Counted from the first letter of the stretch, positions 7,907 through 16,933 are shown. The stretch is 64,000 nucleotides of DNA from CAZFDE01 sp964517795 (GCA_964517795.1 CAZFDE010000004.1:1-64000); one strand, 5' to 3'. A program made the numbers and translations. The notes: generated by a model not told the origin, from the letters alone.

Positions 7907-8845
7907 ATGATGAGTGCGATTTTCGAAGATATTACCTCAGCGGTTGGCTACACGCCATTGGTTAAGATTAACCGGATCGGGTCGCCCGATGCGACAATAC
8001 TCGGCAAGTGTGAATCTTTTAACCCCACACATAGTGTCAAAGACCGTATTGCGGTTGCGATGATCGACGCGGCCGAAGAAAAGGGATCGATCAAGCCGGA
8101 CACGGTGATCGTTGAACCGACCAGCGGCAATACCGGCATCGGTCTGGCCTTTGTCTGCGCGGCGCGAGGATATAAACTGATTCTCTGTATGCCGGAATCC
8201 ATGAGCCTGGAGCGGCGTAAAATTTTGGCGATATTTGGAGCAAAAGTCGTCCTGACTGCCGCCGAAAAGGGGATGTCCGGAGCGGTTGCCAAGGCCGAAG
8301 AGATCATGAACGAAAATCCGAATTCGTTTATGCCGCAACAGTTCAAGAATCCGGCCAATCCTAAAATTCATCGCGAAACGACCGCCGAAGAGATATGGAA
8401 CGATACGGACGGTAATATCGAGATTCTTGTCGCCGGGGTGGGCACGGGAGGGACCATCACCGGCTGCGGTGAATTTTTCAAGAAGCAGAATTCGAAGATC
8501 CAGGTGATTGCGGTCGAGCCGGAAAACTCGCCTGTTCTCTCGGGCGGCAAGCCCGGCCCGCATAAAATTCAGGGGATCGGTGCGGGATTTGTTCCTGATA
8601 TTCTGGACCGCGAGGTGATCGACGAAGTCATTCAGGTTTCCAACGAAGACGCGCTTCAAACCGCCCGGCAGTTAGCCAGGCTGGAAGGGATTCTCAGTGG
8701 GATCAGCGGCGGGGGTAATGTGTTTGCTGCAGCCCAGGTGTCGCAGCGACCCGAAAATAAAGGCAAAACGATCGTCACCTTTGTCTGCGATACCGGCGAG
8801 CGGTATATCTCGACCGAAATGTATGACAATCTGGAGCAACTGTAA
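7907..8845 (+). CDS. cysK: cysteine synthase A (O-acetylserine sulfhydrylase)
   Basis: A 312-residue PLP enzyme that makes L-cysteine from O-acetylserine and sulfide. Hallmarks: 'GYTPLVKINRIG', 'ESFNPTHSVKDR' containing the PLP lysine, the substrate loop 'EPTSGNTGIGLAF', the phosphate-binding 'GVGTGGTITGCG' and 'QGIGAGFVPDILD'. Tandem ATGs at 7907 and 7910 are both possible starts after GGGAAGGG. It is followed 24 bp downstream by the serine acetyltransferase, its normal metabolic and physical partner. Confidence 0.95.
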   Translation: MMSAIFEDITSAVGYTPLVKINRIGSPDATILGKCESFNPTHSVKDRIAVAMIDAAEEKGSIKPDTVIVEPTSGNTGIGLAFVCAARGYKLILCMPESMSLERRKILAIFGAKVVLTAAEKGMSGAVAKAEEIMNENPNSFMPQQFKNPANPKIHRETTAEEIWNDTDGNIEILVAGVGTGGTITGCGEFFKKQNSKIQVIAVEPENSPVLSGGKPGPHKIQGIGAGFVPDILDREVIDEVIQVSNEDALQTARQLARLEGILSGISGGGNVFAAAQVSQRPENKGKTIVTFVCDTGERYISTEMYDNLEQL

Positions 8846-8869
8846 ATTTCTGCAAGAGGAAATAGAATC

Positions 8870-9805
8870 ATGGCATCCGGCAAATTGACAAAGCGACAGG
8901 TAAATGCCCTGGTGGACAAGATCATCAAGACCTACCAGGACGATACGGGCATCAATTTTATCGATTCCTCGAATTTGCCGGTACGCAGCAAGATCGTCGG
9001 GATTCTCGAGTTGCTGATGGAAGTGTTGTTTCCCGGTTATACCGGTAAACGGATTGTCACCAAAGCGAATCTGGGGTTTATTGTCGGCGACATGCTGTGC
9101 CAGGTTTCCGCAGAGCTCTGCGAGCAAATCGAACGGGCGTATAAATTTCGCTGCCGCATGGAGGATTGTGACAGTTACGGTTGTGAGAAGTTGGCTGAGG
9201 AAGTTACCGCGTTTCTGCTGAAGCGACTGCCGCATATCCGACAGATGCTCAAGGGTGATGTGGAAGCGGCGTATGAAGGCGACCCGGCCGCTAAATCGTT
9301 CGAAGAGATCGTTGTCAGCTATCCGGGCCTGGCCGCGATCACGACCTATCGGATTGCGCATGAATTGTATGTGCGCGATGTGCCTTTGCTCCCGCGGATC
9401 ATGTCCGAATATGCTCATTCACTGACCGGGATCGATATTCATCCCGGTGCAACGATCGGCAGAAACTTTTTTATCGATCACGGCACCGGTGTGGTGATCG
9501 GAGAAACCACGATTATCGGCGATAATGTCAAGCTCTATCAGGGAACCACGCTGGGGGCGCTGAGTTTCGCGCATGATGAGCGCGGCAAGATCGTCAAAAG
9601 CGGTAAACGCCATCCTACGCTTGAAGATGATGTAACGATTTACGCCGAAGCAACGATTTTGGGTGATGTGACCATTGGTAAAGGCGCGGTTATTGGCGGC
9701 AATGTCTGGATTCGCGAATCGGTGCCGGCCGGAGTAACGGTAACGACCGCCCACCCGGACCTGCTGTATAAGAAAAATCCCCAGAAAAAAGGCAAAGCCA
9801 AATGA
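8870..9805 (+). CDS. cysE: serine O-acetyltransferase (EpsC/CysE type)
   Basis: A 311-residue protein forming O-acetylserine from serine and acetyl-CoA, the first step toward cysteine. About 170 N-terminal residues are helical, the long EpsC-type form. They are followed by a left-handed beta-helix hexapeptide domain: 'GIDIHPGATIGRNFFIDHGT', 'VVIGETTIIGDNVKLYQGTT', 'ILGDVTIGKGAVIGGNVW'. The catalytic His is in 'FFIDHGTGVVIGE'. The C-terminus is basic (KKNPQKKGKAK) and lacks the classical terminal Ile that docks into CysK, so complex formation is uncertain. Its stop overlaps the nadA start by four bases (ATGA), indicating coupling. Confidence 0.92.
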   Translation: MASGKLTKRQVNALVDKIIKTYQDDTGINFIDSSNLPVRSKIVGILELLMEVLFPGYTGKRIVTKANLGFIVGDMLCQVSAELCEQIERAYKFRCRMEDCDSYGCEKLAEEVTAFLLKRLPHIRQMLKGDVEAAYEGDPAAKSFEEIVVSYPGLAAITTYRIAHELYVRDVPLLPRIMSEYAHSLTGIDIHPGATIGRNFFIDHGTGVVIGETTIIGDNVKLYQGTTLGALSFAHDERGKIVKSGKRHPTLEDDVTIYAEATILGDVTIGKGAVIGGNVWIRESVPAGVTVTTAHPDLLYKKNPQKKGKAK

Positions 9806-10719
9806 CCGACACGCACCTTGAAAAAATCCAACGCCTCAAACAGAAGCGAAATGCGGTAATCCTGGCCCACAACTACCAGCCGGGCGAAATCCAGGACCTG
9901 GCCGATTTCACCGGTGATTCGCTGGGTTTGAGTATCGAGGCCTCTCAGACGGATGCCGATGTGATCGTTTTTTGCGGTGTGTTATTTATGGCCGAGACGG
10001 CGGCAATCCTTTCGCCGGATAAAACGGTGCTGCTGCCGGAACCGACAGCGGGCTGCCCGATGGCAGATATGATCACGGCTGAGCAGCTTCGCGAACAAAA
10101 AGCCAAATACCCCGATGCATTGGTTGTCTGCTATGTGAACAGCACCGCCGAGGTCAAGGCCGAATCGGACTATTGCTGTACCAGTTCCAATGCAGTCGAG
10201 TTGGTTCGCAGCCTGCCGGAGCATAAAAAAATTCTCTTTGTACCGGACCGTAATCTGGGCAGCCATGTGAAACAGCAGACCGGCCGCGATATTGTCCTGT
10301 GGCCCGGCTATTGCGCATCGCATACCCTGATCACCGAAGATGATATCAAGCGAAGCAGGGCCGAGCACTTCGATGCGGTGGTATTGGCTCATCCGGAATG
10401 TACCGATCCGGTCAAGGACCTGGCAGACAAACTGCTGAGCACCGGCCAGATGCTGAAATTTGTCAAACAGTCCTCGGCCGATGCATTTATTATTGCGACC
10501 GAAAAAGGCATTATCCATGCCTTACAGAAAGTCCGCCCGGACGCCCAATTCATCCCGGCTACCGAACGGGCGATCTGCCCGAACATGAAGAAAATTACGA
10601 TGGCGAAGATCATTGAGGCATTGGAAAAAATGCAGCATCATATTACAGTCCCCGAAGATATCGCCCAAAAAGCACGAAAATCACTCGATCGGATGATCGA
10701 GGTTGTCCCCTCAACGTAA
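9802..10719 (+). CDS. nadA: quinolinate synthase A
   Basis: A 305-residue [4Fe-4S] enzyme that condenses iminoaspartate with dihydroxyacetone phosphate to quinolinate in NAD synthesis. Motifs are 'AVILAHNYQPGEIQDLADF', 'VFCGVLFMAETA' (first cluster cysteine), 'YCCTSSNAVEL' (second), 'LAHPECTDPV' and 'AICPNMKKITM' (third). Length is typical. nadB and nadC are not adjacent. Its position inside a cysteine/Fe-S operon is notable because the enzyme needs a labile cluster supplied by a NifS/NifU-type system. Confidence 0.95.
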   Translation: MTDTHLEKIQRLKQKRNAVILAHNYQPGEIQDLADFTGDSLGLSIEASQTDADVIVFCGVLFMAETAAILSPDKTVLLPEPTAGCPMADMITAEQLREQKAKYPDALVVCYVNSTAEVKAESDYCCTSSNAVELVRSLPEHKKILFVPDRNLGSHVKQQTGRDIVLWPGYCASHTLITEDDIKRSRAEHFDAVVLAHPECTDPVKDLADKLLSTGQMLKFVKQSSADAFIIATEKGIIHALQKVRPDAQFIPATERAICPNMKKITMAKIIEALEKMQHHITVPEDIAQKARKSLDRMIEVVPST

Positions 10720-10730
10720 AGGAATGTATC

Positions 10731-12020
10731 ATGACGGAAAAGACGTACCATTTAGACACACTGGCCTTGCATGCCGGCCAGCAGCCCGATCCGGTAACCG
10801 GCAGCCGGGCGGTGCCGATTTATCAGAGCACCAGTTATGTTTTTAAGGATACCCAGCATGCGGCCGACCTGTTCGCACTGAAGGAATTCGGAAATATATA
10901 CACACGGTTGATGAATCCGACGACCGATGTCCTTGAACAACGGTTGGCGGCAATGGAGCGCGGGGTAGGGGCGCTGGCATTCAGTTCCGGGATGGCCGCG
11001 ATCACCAATGCGGTTTTGAATATTACCCGGAGCGGTCAGCATCTGGTGGCATCGAGCTCGCTTTACGGCGGCACCTATACCCTGTTCAGCCAGACATTGC
11101 CCAAGCTTGGTATTGAAGTGACGTTTGTCGATCCCAGTGATCCGGCCAATTTTGCCGAAGCGATCCGAGATAATACGCGACTGGTGTATATTGAGACGAT
11201 CGGCAATCCGAAAAACGATATCCTCGATTATGAGCAGATCGCGAAAATTGCCCATGATCGTAAGATTCCCCTGTTCTGTGATAATACGGTTGCCTCGCCG
11301 ATCCTGTTTCGACCGATCGAACACGGCACTGATGTCGTGATCCATAGCTGTACCAAGATCATCGGCGGTCATGGGACCAGTATCGGCGGTATCGTTGTCG
11401 ATTCGGGTAAATTCGACTGGACCAACGGCAAATTCCCCGAGTTGACCGAACCGGATCCCAGTTATCATGGTGTCGAATATGTCGAGGCGGTCGGGCCCAT
11501 GGCCTATATCGTTAAGCTGCGAACCCAGTTTCTGCGGGACATGGGGGCATGTCTGTCACCGTTTAACGCATTTTTATTTTTGCAGGGGCTTGAGACGATT
11601 CACCTGCGAGCACCGCGGCACTGCGAAAATGCGCTTGCATTGGCCCGCTGGCTCGAGAAGCACTCGGCCGTAACATGGGTTAATTACCCGGGTCTCGAAT
11701 CCCATAAGGATCACAAGCTTGCCATGAAATATTTGCCCCATGGACAGGGTGCGATCCTTGGTTTTGGGATCAAAGGCGGCCGCGAGGCCGGTGTCAAGTT
11801 CATCGAATCGGTGAAACTGGCCAGCCACCTGGCCAATATCCTCGACAGTAAAACCCTGGTCATCCACCCGGCCACCACGACGCACCAGCAACTAAACCCC
11901 GAAGAACAGCTTGCAACCGGCGTGACGGACGATTATATTCGTGTCTCCGTTGGAACCGAGCATGTTGACGACATTATTGCTGATTTCGATCAAGGATTGA
12001 AATCAAGTTGTGAGTCGTGA
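10731..12020 (+). CDS. metY: O-acetylhomoserine (thiol)-lyase / sulfhydrylase
   Basis: A 429-residue Cys/Met-metabolism PLP enzyme that makes homocysteine from O-acetylhomoserine and sulfide. The start 'TLALHAGQQPDPVTGSRAVP' is typical of MetY, as are 'YTRLMNPTTDVLEQRLAAME', 'ALAFSSGMAAI' and the PLP-lysine segment 'HSCTKIIGGHGTSIGG'. The end 'LIHPATTTHQQL...GVTDDYIRVSVGTEH' is characteristic. The approximately 430-residue length separates it from shorter cystathionine gamma-synthases. It shares sulfide use with CysK in the same operon, 11 bp after nadA. Confidence 0.93.
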   Translation: MTEKTYHLDTLALHAGQQPDPVTGSRAVPIYQSTSYVFKDTQHAADLFALKEFGNIYTRLMNPTTDVLEQRLAAMERGVGALAFSSGMAAITNAVLNITRSGQHLVASSSLYGGTYTLFSQTLPKLGIEVTFVDPSDPANFAEAIRDNTRLVYIETIGNPKNDILDYEQIAKIAHDRKIPLFCDNTVASPILFRPIEHGTDVVIHSCTKIIGGHGTSIGGIVVDSGKFDWTNGKFPELTEPDPSYHGVEYVEAVGPMAYIVKLRTQFLRDMGACLSPFNAFLFLQGLETIHLRAPRHCENALALARWLEKHSAVTWVNYPGLESHKDHKLAMKYLPHGQGAILGFGIKGGREAGVKFIESVKLASHLANILDSKTLVIHPATTTHQQLNPEEQLATGVTDDYIRVSVGTEHVDDIIADFDQGLKSSCES

Positions 12021-12026
12021 GTTTTG

Positions 12027-12037
12027 AGTTTTTAGTT
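12027..12037 (+). repeat. left arm of an 11-bp inverted repeat flanking the four-helix-bundle gene
   Basis: AGTTTTTAGTT here is the exact reverse complement of 12411-12421. It sits in a GAGTTTT-rich stretch directly after the metY stop (12014-12040), unlike the surrounding operon sequence. Confidence 0.6.
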
Positions 12038-12044
12038 TGAAATC

Positions 12045-12416
12045 ATGATTGGCAAGAGTAAAAGTATAGTTAAAGAGAAAAGTTATGATTTTGCGGTTGA
12101 AATTATACGTTTCTGTACGGATTTAAAAAATCATAAGCATTATGAAATTACCGGGCAATTATTACGCTCGGGTACGAGTATTGGAGCCAATATTGAAGAA
12201 TCACTCGCAGCTTGCAGCCAGAAAGATTTTTTTGCAAAGATGTCAATTGCTTCGAAAGAGGCCAGAGAAACACATTATTGGTTGCGATTAATTCGGGATT
12301 CTAAGATTTCTAAAAATAATGAACTATCACAGTTAATATTGCTTTCGGAAGAATTAATTAAAATATTAACCAGTATCGTAAAAACAGGATATACCAAGAA
12401 TTTGAACAATAACTAA
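12045..12416 (+). CDS. four-helix-bundle protein (S23 / 23S rRNA intervening-sequence protein family)
   Basis: A 123-residue all-helical protein with the family signature 'SYDFAVEIIRFC', then 'LLRSGTSIGANIEESLAA' and 'FFAKMSIASKEARETHYWL'. This family is found in 23S rRNA intervening sequences and as free-standing, often mobile-looking genes; its molecular function is not established. The gene is much more A/T-rich than metY and nifU on either side. It is bracketed by an 11-bp inverted repeat whose right arm contains its stop codon. It has no evident role in cysteine or Fe-S metabolism, so I read it as a passenger inserted between metY and nifU. Confidence 0.85.
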   Translation: MIGKSKSIVKEKSYDFAVEIIRFCTDLKNHKHYEITGQLLRSGTSIGANIEESLAACSQKDFFAKMSIASKEARETHYWLRLIRDSKISKNNELSQLILLSEELIKILTSIVKTGYTKNLNNN

Positions 12417-12421
12417 AAACT
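12411..12421 (+). repeat. right arm of the inverted repeat flanking the four-helix-bundle gene
   Basis: AACTAAAAACT, the exact reverse complement of 12027-12037. It overlaps the stop codon of the gene and continues into an A-rich spacer before the nifU ribosome binding site. Confidence 0.6.
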
Positions 12422-12449
12422 AAAGACTTAAAATTAAGGACTGATAAAG

Positions 12450-13328
12450 TTGTGGGATTATACTGAAAAAGTGATGGATCATTTCCTCAATCCGCGAAAT
12501 GTCGGGGAAATTGAAAACGCTGACGGGATCGGCGAGGTCGGTTCGATGGCCTGCGGTGATGCCTTACGGCTGACGTTTAAATTGGATAAGGATGGCCGCA
12601 TCGCCGATGCCAAGTTCAAGACGTTCGGCTGTGCCAGTGCGATCGCCAGTTCATCGGTCCTGACCGAACTGATCAAGGGTAAGACCGTCGAAGAGGCCGC
12701 CAAAGTGACCAATAAAGATATTGCCGAATACCTCGGCGGGCTGCCCGAACAGAAAATGCACTGCTCGGTCATGGGGCGCGAAGCACTCGAAGCCGCGATC
12801 GAATTCTACCGCACCGGTAAGACCACCAAGCATGAGCTTGAGGGTAAAGTCGTTTGCAAATGCTTCGGCGTTACAGATAAAGAGATCGAGCGGGTTGTTA
12901 CCGAAAACAATCTTCGAACGCCCGATGATGTGATCAACTACTGCAAAGCCGGCGGCGGCTGCGGCAATTGCAAAGGCGAGATCCAGCAGATCATCACCCG
13001 CGTTCTCGGCGATAAGATCAAGGCTGCACCGCAAACCCATCCGCGGCGAAAGACCCGGCCGTTGACCAATATCGAGAAGATCAAACTCATCGAACAGACC
13101 GTTGATGAACAGATCCGCCCGGCTCTGCAGGCCCATGGCGGCGATATCCAGTTGATCGATGTGATCGAAGGCCATCGTGTGATCGTTGCTTTCCGTGGTA
13201 TGTGCGCCCAGTGCAAAACCGCCGAATTTACCATGCAGGATGTTGTCCAGGCGAAATTGCAGGAATTCGTCGAGGAAGATATTGTCGTCGAGGAAGCCAA
13301 AGAAAGCGAGACGGAGGGCGGATCATGA
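12450..13328 (+). CDS. nifU: Fe-S cluster assembly scaffold NifU, three-domain form
   Basis: A 292-residue scaffold that receives sulfur from NifS and builds [2Fe-2S]/[4Fe-4S] clusters. The start is TTG at 12450, giving 'MWDYTEKVMDHFLNPRNVGE', the invariant NifU N-terminus; AAGGA lies nine bases upstream. Residues 1-125 are the IscU-like domain ('GSMACGDALRLTF', 'FGCASAIASSS', 'MHCSVMG'). The middle is a BFD-like [2Fe-2S] domain with 'VVCKCFGVTD' and 'GGGCGNCKGEI'. The C-terminal Nfu domain has 'GMCAQCKTAEFTM'. Its stop overlaps the nifS start (ATGA). Confidence 0.95.
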   Translation: MWDYTEKVMDHFLNPRNVGEIENADGIGEVGSMACGDALRLTFKLDKDGRIADAKFKTFGCASAIASSSVLTELIKGKTVEEAAKVTNKDIAEYLGGLPEQKMHCSVMGREALEAAIEFYRTGKTTKHELEGKVVCKCFGVTDKEIERVVTENNLRTPDDVINYCKAGGGCGNCKGEIQQIITRVLGDKIKAAPQTHPRRKTRPLTNIEKIKLIEQTVDEQIRPALQAHGGDIQLIDVIEGHRVIVAFRGMCAQCKTAEFTMQDVVQAKLQEFVEEDIVVEEAKESETEGGS

Positions 13329-14485
13329 AAACAATCTATTTCGATAACAATGCGACCACCCAGGTTGCGCCCGAGGTCATGGAAGAAATGAAGCCGTATT
13401 TCACCGATCAGTACGGCAATCCCTCCAGCATGCATACATTCGGCGGTCATGTCGCACAGCAAATGGGTATCGCCCGACAGCGTGTAGCTGAGTTATTAAA
13501 CTGTGATCCCGGTGAAATTATCTTCACTTCCGGCGGGACTGAAAGTGACAATACCGCCATTATGGGCACCCTGCACGCCTTTCCCGAGCGGCGTAAAGTC
13601 ATTACCTCGCGTGTCGAACACCCGGCGGTTCTGGTGGTCTGCCGACGGCTGGCGAGCATGGGCTATAAAATCGTAGAGATCGGCGTCGATGAACAAGGTC
13701 GTCTCGATATGGATCAGCTTGAAAAAGAGGTTGATTACAATACCGCTGTTGTCAGTGTTATGTACGCCAACAACGAAACCGGCACGATCTTCCCGATCGA
13801 CGAGATCGCCGAGTTAGTCACCGGCCGCGGCGTGGTTTTTCATACCGATGCCGTCCAGGCCGTCGGCAAGATTCCGCTGGATATGCGCCAAAACAATATC
13901 GACCTGATGAGTATCTCCGGCCACAAGCTGCATGCCCCCAAAGGTATCGGCGTACTGTATGTGCGAAAGGGCACGCGCATAGCACCATTTATGCTCGGTG
14001 GTCATCAGGAAGCGGGCCGACGCGCCGGCACGGAAAATGTACCCTCGATCATCGGCCTAGGCAAGGCCTGTCAACTGGCGGGCGAGAACATGGACGTGGA
14101 ACGAACCCGCATCAAAGATCTGCGCAACCGGCTCGAAACAGCGATTCTCGAATCCTGCCCGGATTGTATGGTCAACGGCGATACCGAAAACCGTCTGCCG
14201 AATACGTCAAACATCAGCTTTGAGTATATCGAGGGTGAGGCGATTCTGCTGCGGCTGGACAAATTCGGGATCTGTGCCAGCAGTGGTTCGGCCTGTACCT
14301 CCGGATCGCTGGAACCCTCGCATGTCCTGCGGGCCATGGGCGTACCGTTTACGGCCGCACACGGTTCGGTGCGATTTAGTCTCTCGCGATATAACACGCA
14401 GGAGGAAGTGGATTTTACGGCCGAAAAGATGCCGCAGATCATCGAAACGCTGCGCAAGCTCTCGCCCTTTGTCGAGCAGAAATAA
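13325..14485 (+). CDS. nifS: cysteine desulfurase NifS
   Basis: A 386-residue PLP enzyme that removes sulfur from cysteine for Fe-S assembly. Start chosen at 13325 because 'MKTIYFDNNATTQVAPEVME' is the conserved N-terminus and the ATG overlaps the nifU stop; an upstream in-frame ATG lies inside nifU. Motifs: 'FTSGGTESDNTAI', 'HTDAVQAVGKIPLDM', 'SISGHKLHAPKGIGVLYVRK' with the PLP lysine, and 'CASSGSACTSGSLEPSHVL' with the persulfide cysteine. It ends the cysteine/Fe-S operon, so cysteine made by the upstream enzymes is used directly here. Confidence 0.96.
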   Translation: MKTIYFDNNATTQVAPEVMEEMKPYFTDQYGNPSSMHTFGGHVAQQMGIARQRVAELLNCDPGEIIFTSGGTESDNTAIMGTLHAFPERRKVITSRVEHPAVLVVCRRLASMGYKIVEIGVDEQGRLDMDQLEKEVDYNTAVVSVMYANNETGTIFPIDEIAELVTGRGVVFHTDAVQAVGKIPLDMRQNNIDLMSISGHKLHAPKGIGVLYVRKGTRIAPFMLGGHQEAGRRAGTENVPSIIGLGKACQLAGENMDVERTRIKDLRNRLETAILESCPDCMVNGDTENRLPNTSNISFEYIEGEAILLRLDKFGICASSGSACTSGSLEPSHVLRAMGVPFTAAHGSVRFSLSRYNTQEEVDFTAEKMPQIIETLRKLSPFVEQK

Positions 14486-14569
14486 AAAAACAGATGCGCC
14501 TAAGCAGATTACGTGTGTGATTACGGAATATAGCCGTTTGAGTGTTTTGCTGACTTTTTATTGCGCAAG

Positions 14570-14599
14570 TTGACATCAGATATTCTCATCCGGTATATT
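14570..14599 (+). promoter_or_regulatory. sigma70 promoter for the UroD-like gene at 14629
   Basis: TTGACA (14570-14575) and TATATT (14594-14599) are separated by 18 bp, about 30 bp upstream of the start. The good match makes this gene an independent transcription unit from nifS. Confidence 0.65.
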
Positions 14600-14628
14600 T
14601 CCATTTTCGAATAAGTCAGGAACAATCG

Positions 14629-15693
14629 ATGAAACCATTAACGATGCGGCAGCGGATATTGGCGGTGATCAAGGGGGAGTCCCTCGATCGGGTGCCATTC
14701 GTTCAATACTATGAATTACCGCCGCAGCCGAAGATTCTTTGGGATTATGTGGGTCGCGATAATGTCGGATTGCTGCGATGGACTTTGATTCACCGACTCG
14801 AGCATCCCAACTGCAAAATTGTAACCGAGGATATTGCCAGAGATGATCTCAAAGGCCTGCGGACTGTCGTTACCACCCCAAGCGGCACAGTTACCGAAGA
14901 AAAATATTTCGAGCCGACATTCGGCACGGCTTCGATCGAAAAGCACTTCGTCACCGACAAAGACGATTATGTGATTTTAGCCGAGTTTCTGGAAGATGGA
15001 ATTGTTGTCAAAGATTTTTCCGAGTTTTATCTGCACGATCAGCAGCTCGGTGACGACGGTCTGCCCTTAGTCTATCTGCATCGCACCCCGTGGCAGCAGC
15101 TCTGGATCCAGTGGGTCAGTATCGAGGATCTCTGTCTGCACGCGATCGATTGCCCGGAGCTGCTGGATCGCTGTATCGGCGCAATGCTGCGCCAGGAGCA
15201 GGAAATCTTTAAGATCGCGGCCGACAGCCCCGCACAATGGTTCGATATCGGCGACAATATCACCGCACCGTTGGTCGGCGTCGAGAATTTCAAAAAATAC
15301 TGCGTACCGTCCTATAACCGACTGGCCGAGATGCTCGCGCCAAAAAAATTGCCGGTCATCGTCCATATGGACGGTGATCTCAAGCCGCTCTGGGAGGCGA
15401 TCGGCGAATCGAAAGTCGGCGGGCTCGATTCCTTTTCCCCGCCGCCGGATAACGATACCCCGGTTGCGAAAGCCCTCGATATGTGGCCTGATAAACGGTT
15501 ATTTTTGAATTTCCCATCCTCGGTGCATCTGGCGGACGAGCAAACCATATATGAAACCGCAATGAATATCCTCGAAGCCGGCGGGCACAGTGGGCGACTT
15601 CAGATCCAAGTCTCCGAGAATGTGCCGCCCGATATCTGGCGAAAAAGCTATCCCCAGATTATTCGCGCGATCAACGATTTTGGTAAACCCTGA
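14629..15693 (+). CDS. uroporphyrinogen decarboxylase-like (URO-D superfamily) protein
   Basis: A 354-residue TIM-barrel protein of the URO-D superfamily. It begins 'MRQRILAVIKGESLDRVPF', the usual opening of the paralogous (non-heme) branch, and ends with the '(H)SGRLQIQVSENVPP...' region. The segment 'IVHMDGDLKPLWEAIGES' sits where the corrinoid methyltransferases (MtaA/MtbA type) have His-x-Cys-Gly, and here Cys is replaced by Asp. The zinc-thiolate site is therefore absent. True HemE is unlikely because the HemE N-terminal Arg motif is not seen. Function is unknown. It is transcribed alone from its own promoter. Confidence 0.75.
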   Translation: MKPLTMRQRILAVIKGESLDRVPFVQYYELPPQPKILWDYVGRDNVGLLRWTLIHRLEHPNCKIVTEDIARDDLKGLRTVVTTPSGTVTEEKYFEPTFGTASIEKHFVTDKDDYVILAEFLEDGIVVKDFSEFYLHDQQLGDDGLPLVYLHRTPWQQLWIQWVSIEDLCLHAIDCPELLDRCIGAMLRQEQEIFKIAADSPAQWFDIGDNITAPLVGVENFKKYCVPSYNRLAEMLAPKKLPVIVHMDGDLKPLWEAIGESKVGGLDSFSPPPDNDTPVAKALDMWPDKRLFLNFPSSVHLADEQTIYETAMNILEAGGHSGRLQIQVSENVPPDIWRKSYPQIIRAINDFGKP

Positions 15694-15859
15694 TCGAGCG
15701 GGCCAGTTGTAACAGTTATCCGAGGATTTTTCACCTACTAAAGCAATTTTTCTTCGATTTTTATCCAAACCGCCACCGTTAAAATACCGATACTATATTT
15801 GCTGTAGCGATTGATAATTGTCATGTTTTAAGAATGGTGTGAAGAACCCAAGGGAATGA

Positions 15860-16933
15860 ATGAACAAAGCGAAGTCAAAAGACCGTGAAGATCGTAATAC
15901 CGGCAGGGAATATCACGCATCCCTGGTCGAGCAGATCACACCGCTGGCGCGGCATATCAACTGCCTGGATATCGACCGGATCGCCGACGCCTGTATCGAA
16001 ACGATCCCGGATCTATTAAAGGTTCGCTACGCCTCGTTGTATATCCTTGATGATACGACCAATATTCTGCATCTTCAAAAATGCAATCACACCTTTTTGA
16101 TCAATAAAATTGTCTCGCTGAACCAGACGCCGCCGCCGCCGATGGTCCTGGCGGTCCAAAGCAAACGGCTGATCAAAGTTGAAGATATCGATACGCACGA
16201 TGCGCCTTATATTCGCCGGTCGCAGCGGGCCTTTGCGGAAAATTACCAGACGAAAAACTGCATCATTGCGCCGCTGTTATGCCAGGATCGTGTTGTAGGA
16301 GTGTTGAATCTGGCGGATCGGACCGAAGAGGGCGGTTTTTCCACCGAAAGTGTGGCGTTGATCGAATTGTTCAGTCAGTTGATCGGCGCTTCGATCGGCA
16401 ACATCAAGATGTTCGAAAAGATCCAGCGTCAGGCCACCACAGACGGCCTGACGGGTCTGGTCAATCACCGCACATTCTACGATACGCTCGAAAAAGAATT
16501 GTGGCGTTCGCGCCGCTACGGCGGGCATATCTCGCTGGTGATGATTGATGTGGATAATCTCAAGAAGATTAACGACAGCTACGGTCACCGTGCAGGCGAT
16601 AAGGTGATCAAGGCCATCAGTGCCAAGATCAAAGAATGCATCCGCCAGATTGATACAGCCGCACGATACGGCGGCGATGAATTTGCCGTGATTATGCCCA
16701 ATACCGATCTGGAGTCGGCCACGATCGCGGCCAAGCGAATGGTCGATGTGGTCTCGAATTCATCGGTCACCTGGAAAAAAGAACAAATTCCGCTTTCGGT
16801 CAGTGTGGGCCTGGGCCAGTATGACGCCAACAGTACGCCCGAAGATATTACCAGTAAAAGCGACAAGGCCCTTTACAAAGCCAAAAAGGCCGGCAAAAAC
16901 ACCTTCCGCGTCTTCGAAAACAACGCCGCTTGA
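15860..16933 (+). CDS. GAF-GGDEF diguanylate cyclase
   Basis: A 357-residue cytoplasmic protein. Residues about 35-185 form a GAF-type sensor ('ASLYILDDTTNILHL', 'IIAPLLCQDRVVGVLNLADR'); residues about 190-355 form a GGDEF domain. The active site GGDEF is intact at 271-275, preceded by an RxxD inhibitory site (R262-D265) at the canonical spacing. 'TTDGLTGLVNHRTF' and 'MIDVDNLKKINDSYGHRAGD' are also conserved. It should synthesise cyclic di-GMP, with product inhibition. The GAF ligand is unknown. There is no EAL domain or other c-di-GMP gene nearby. Confidence 0.92.
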   Translation: MNKAKSKDREDRNTGREYHASLVEQITPLARHINCLDIDRIADACIETIPDLLKVRYASLYILDDTTNILHLQKCNHTFLINKIVSLNQTPPPPMVLAVQSKRLIKVEDIDTHDAPYIRRSQRAFAENYQTKNCIIAPLLCQDRVVGVLNLADRTEEGGFSTESVALIELFSQLIGASIGNIKMFEKIQRQATTDGLTGLVNHRTFYDTLEKELWRSRRYGGHISLVMIDVDNLKKINDSYGHRAGDKVIKAISAKIKECIRQIDTAARYGGDEFAVIMPNTDLESATIAAKRMVDVVSNSSVTWKKEQIPLSVSVGLGQYDANSTPEDITSKSDKALYKAKKAGKNTFRVFENNAA

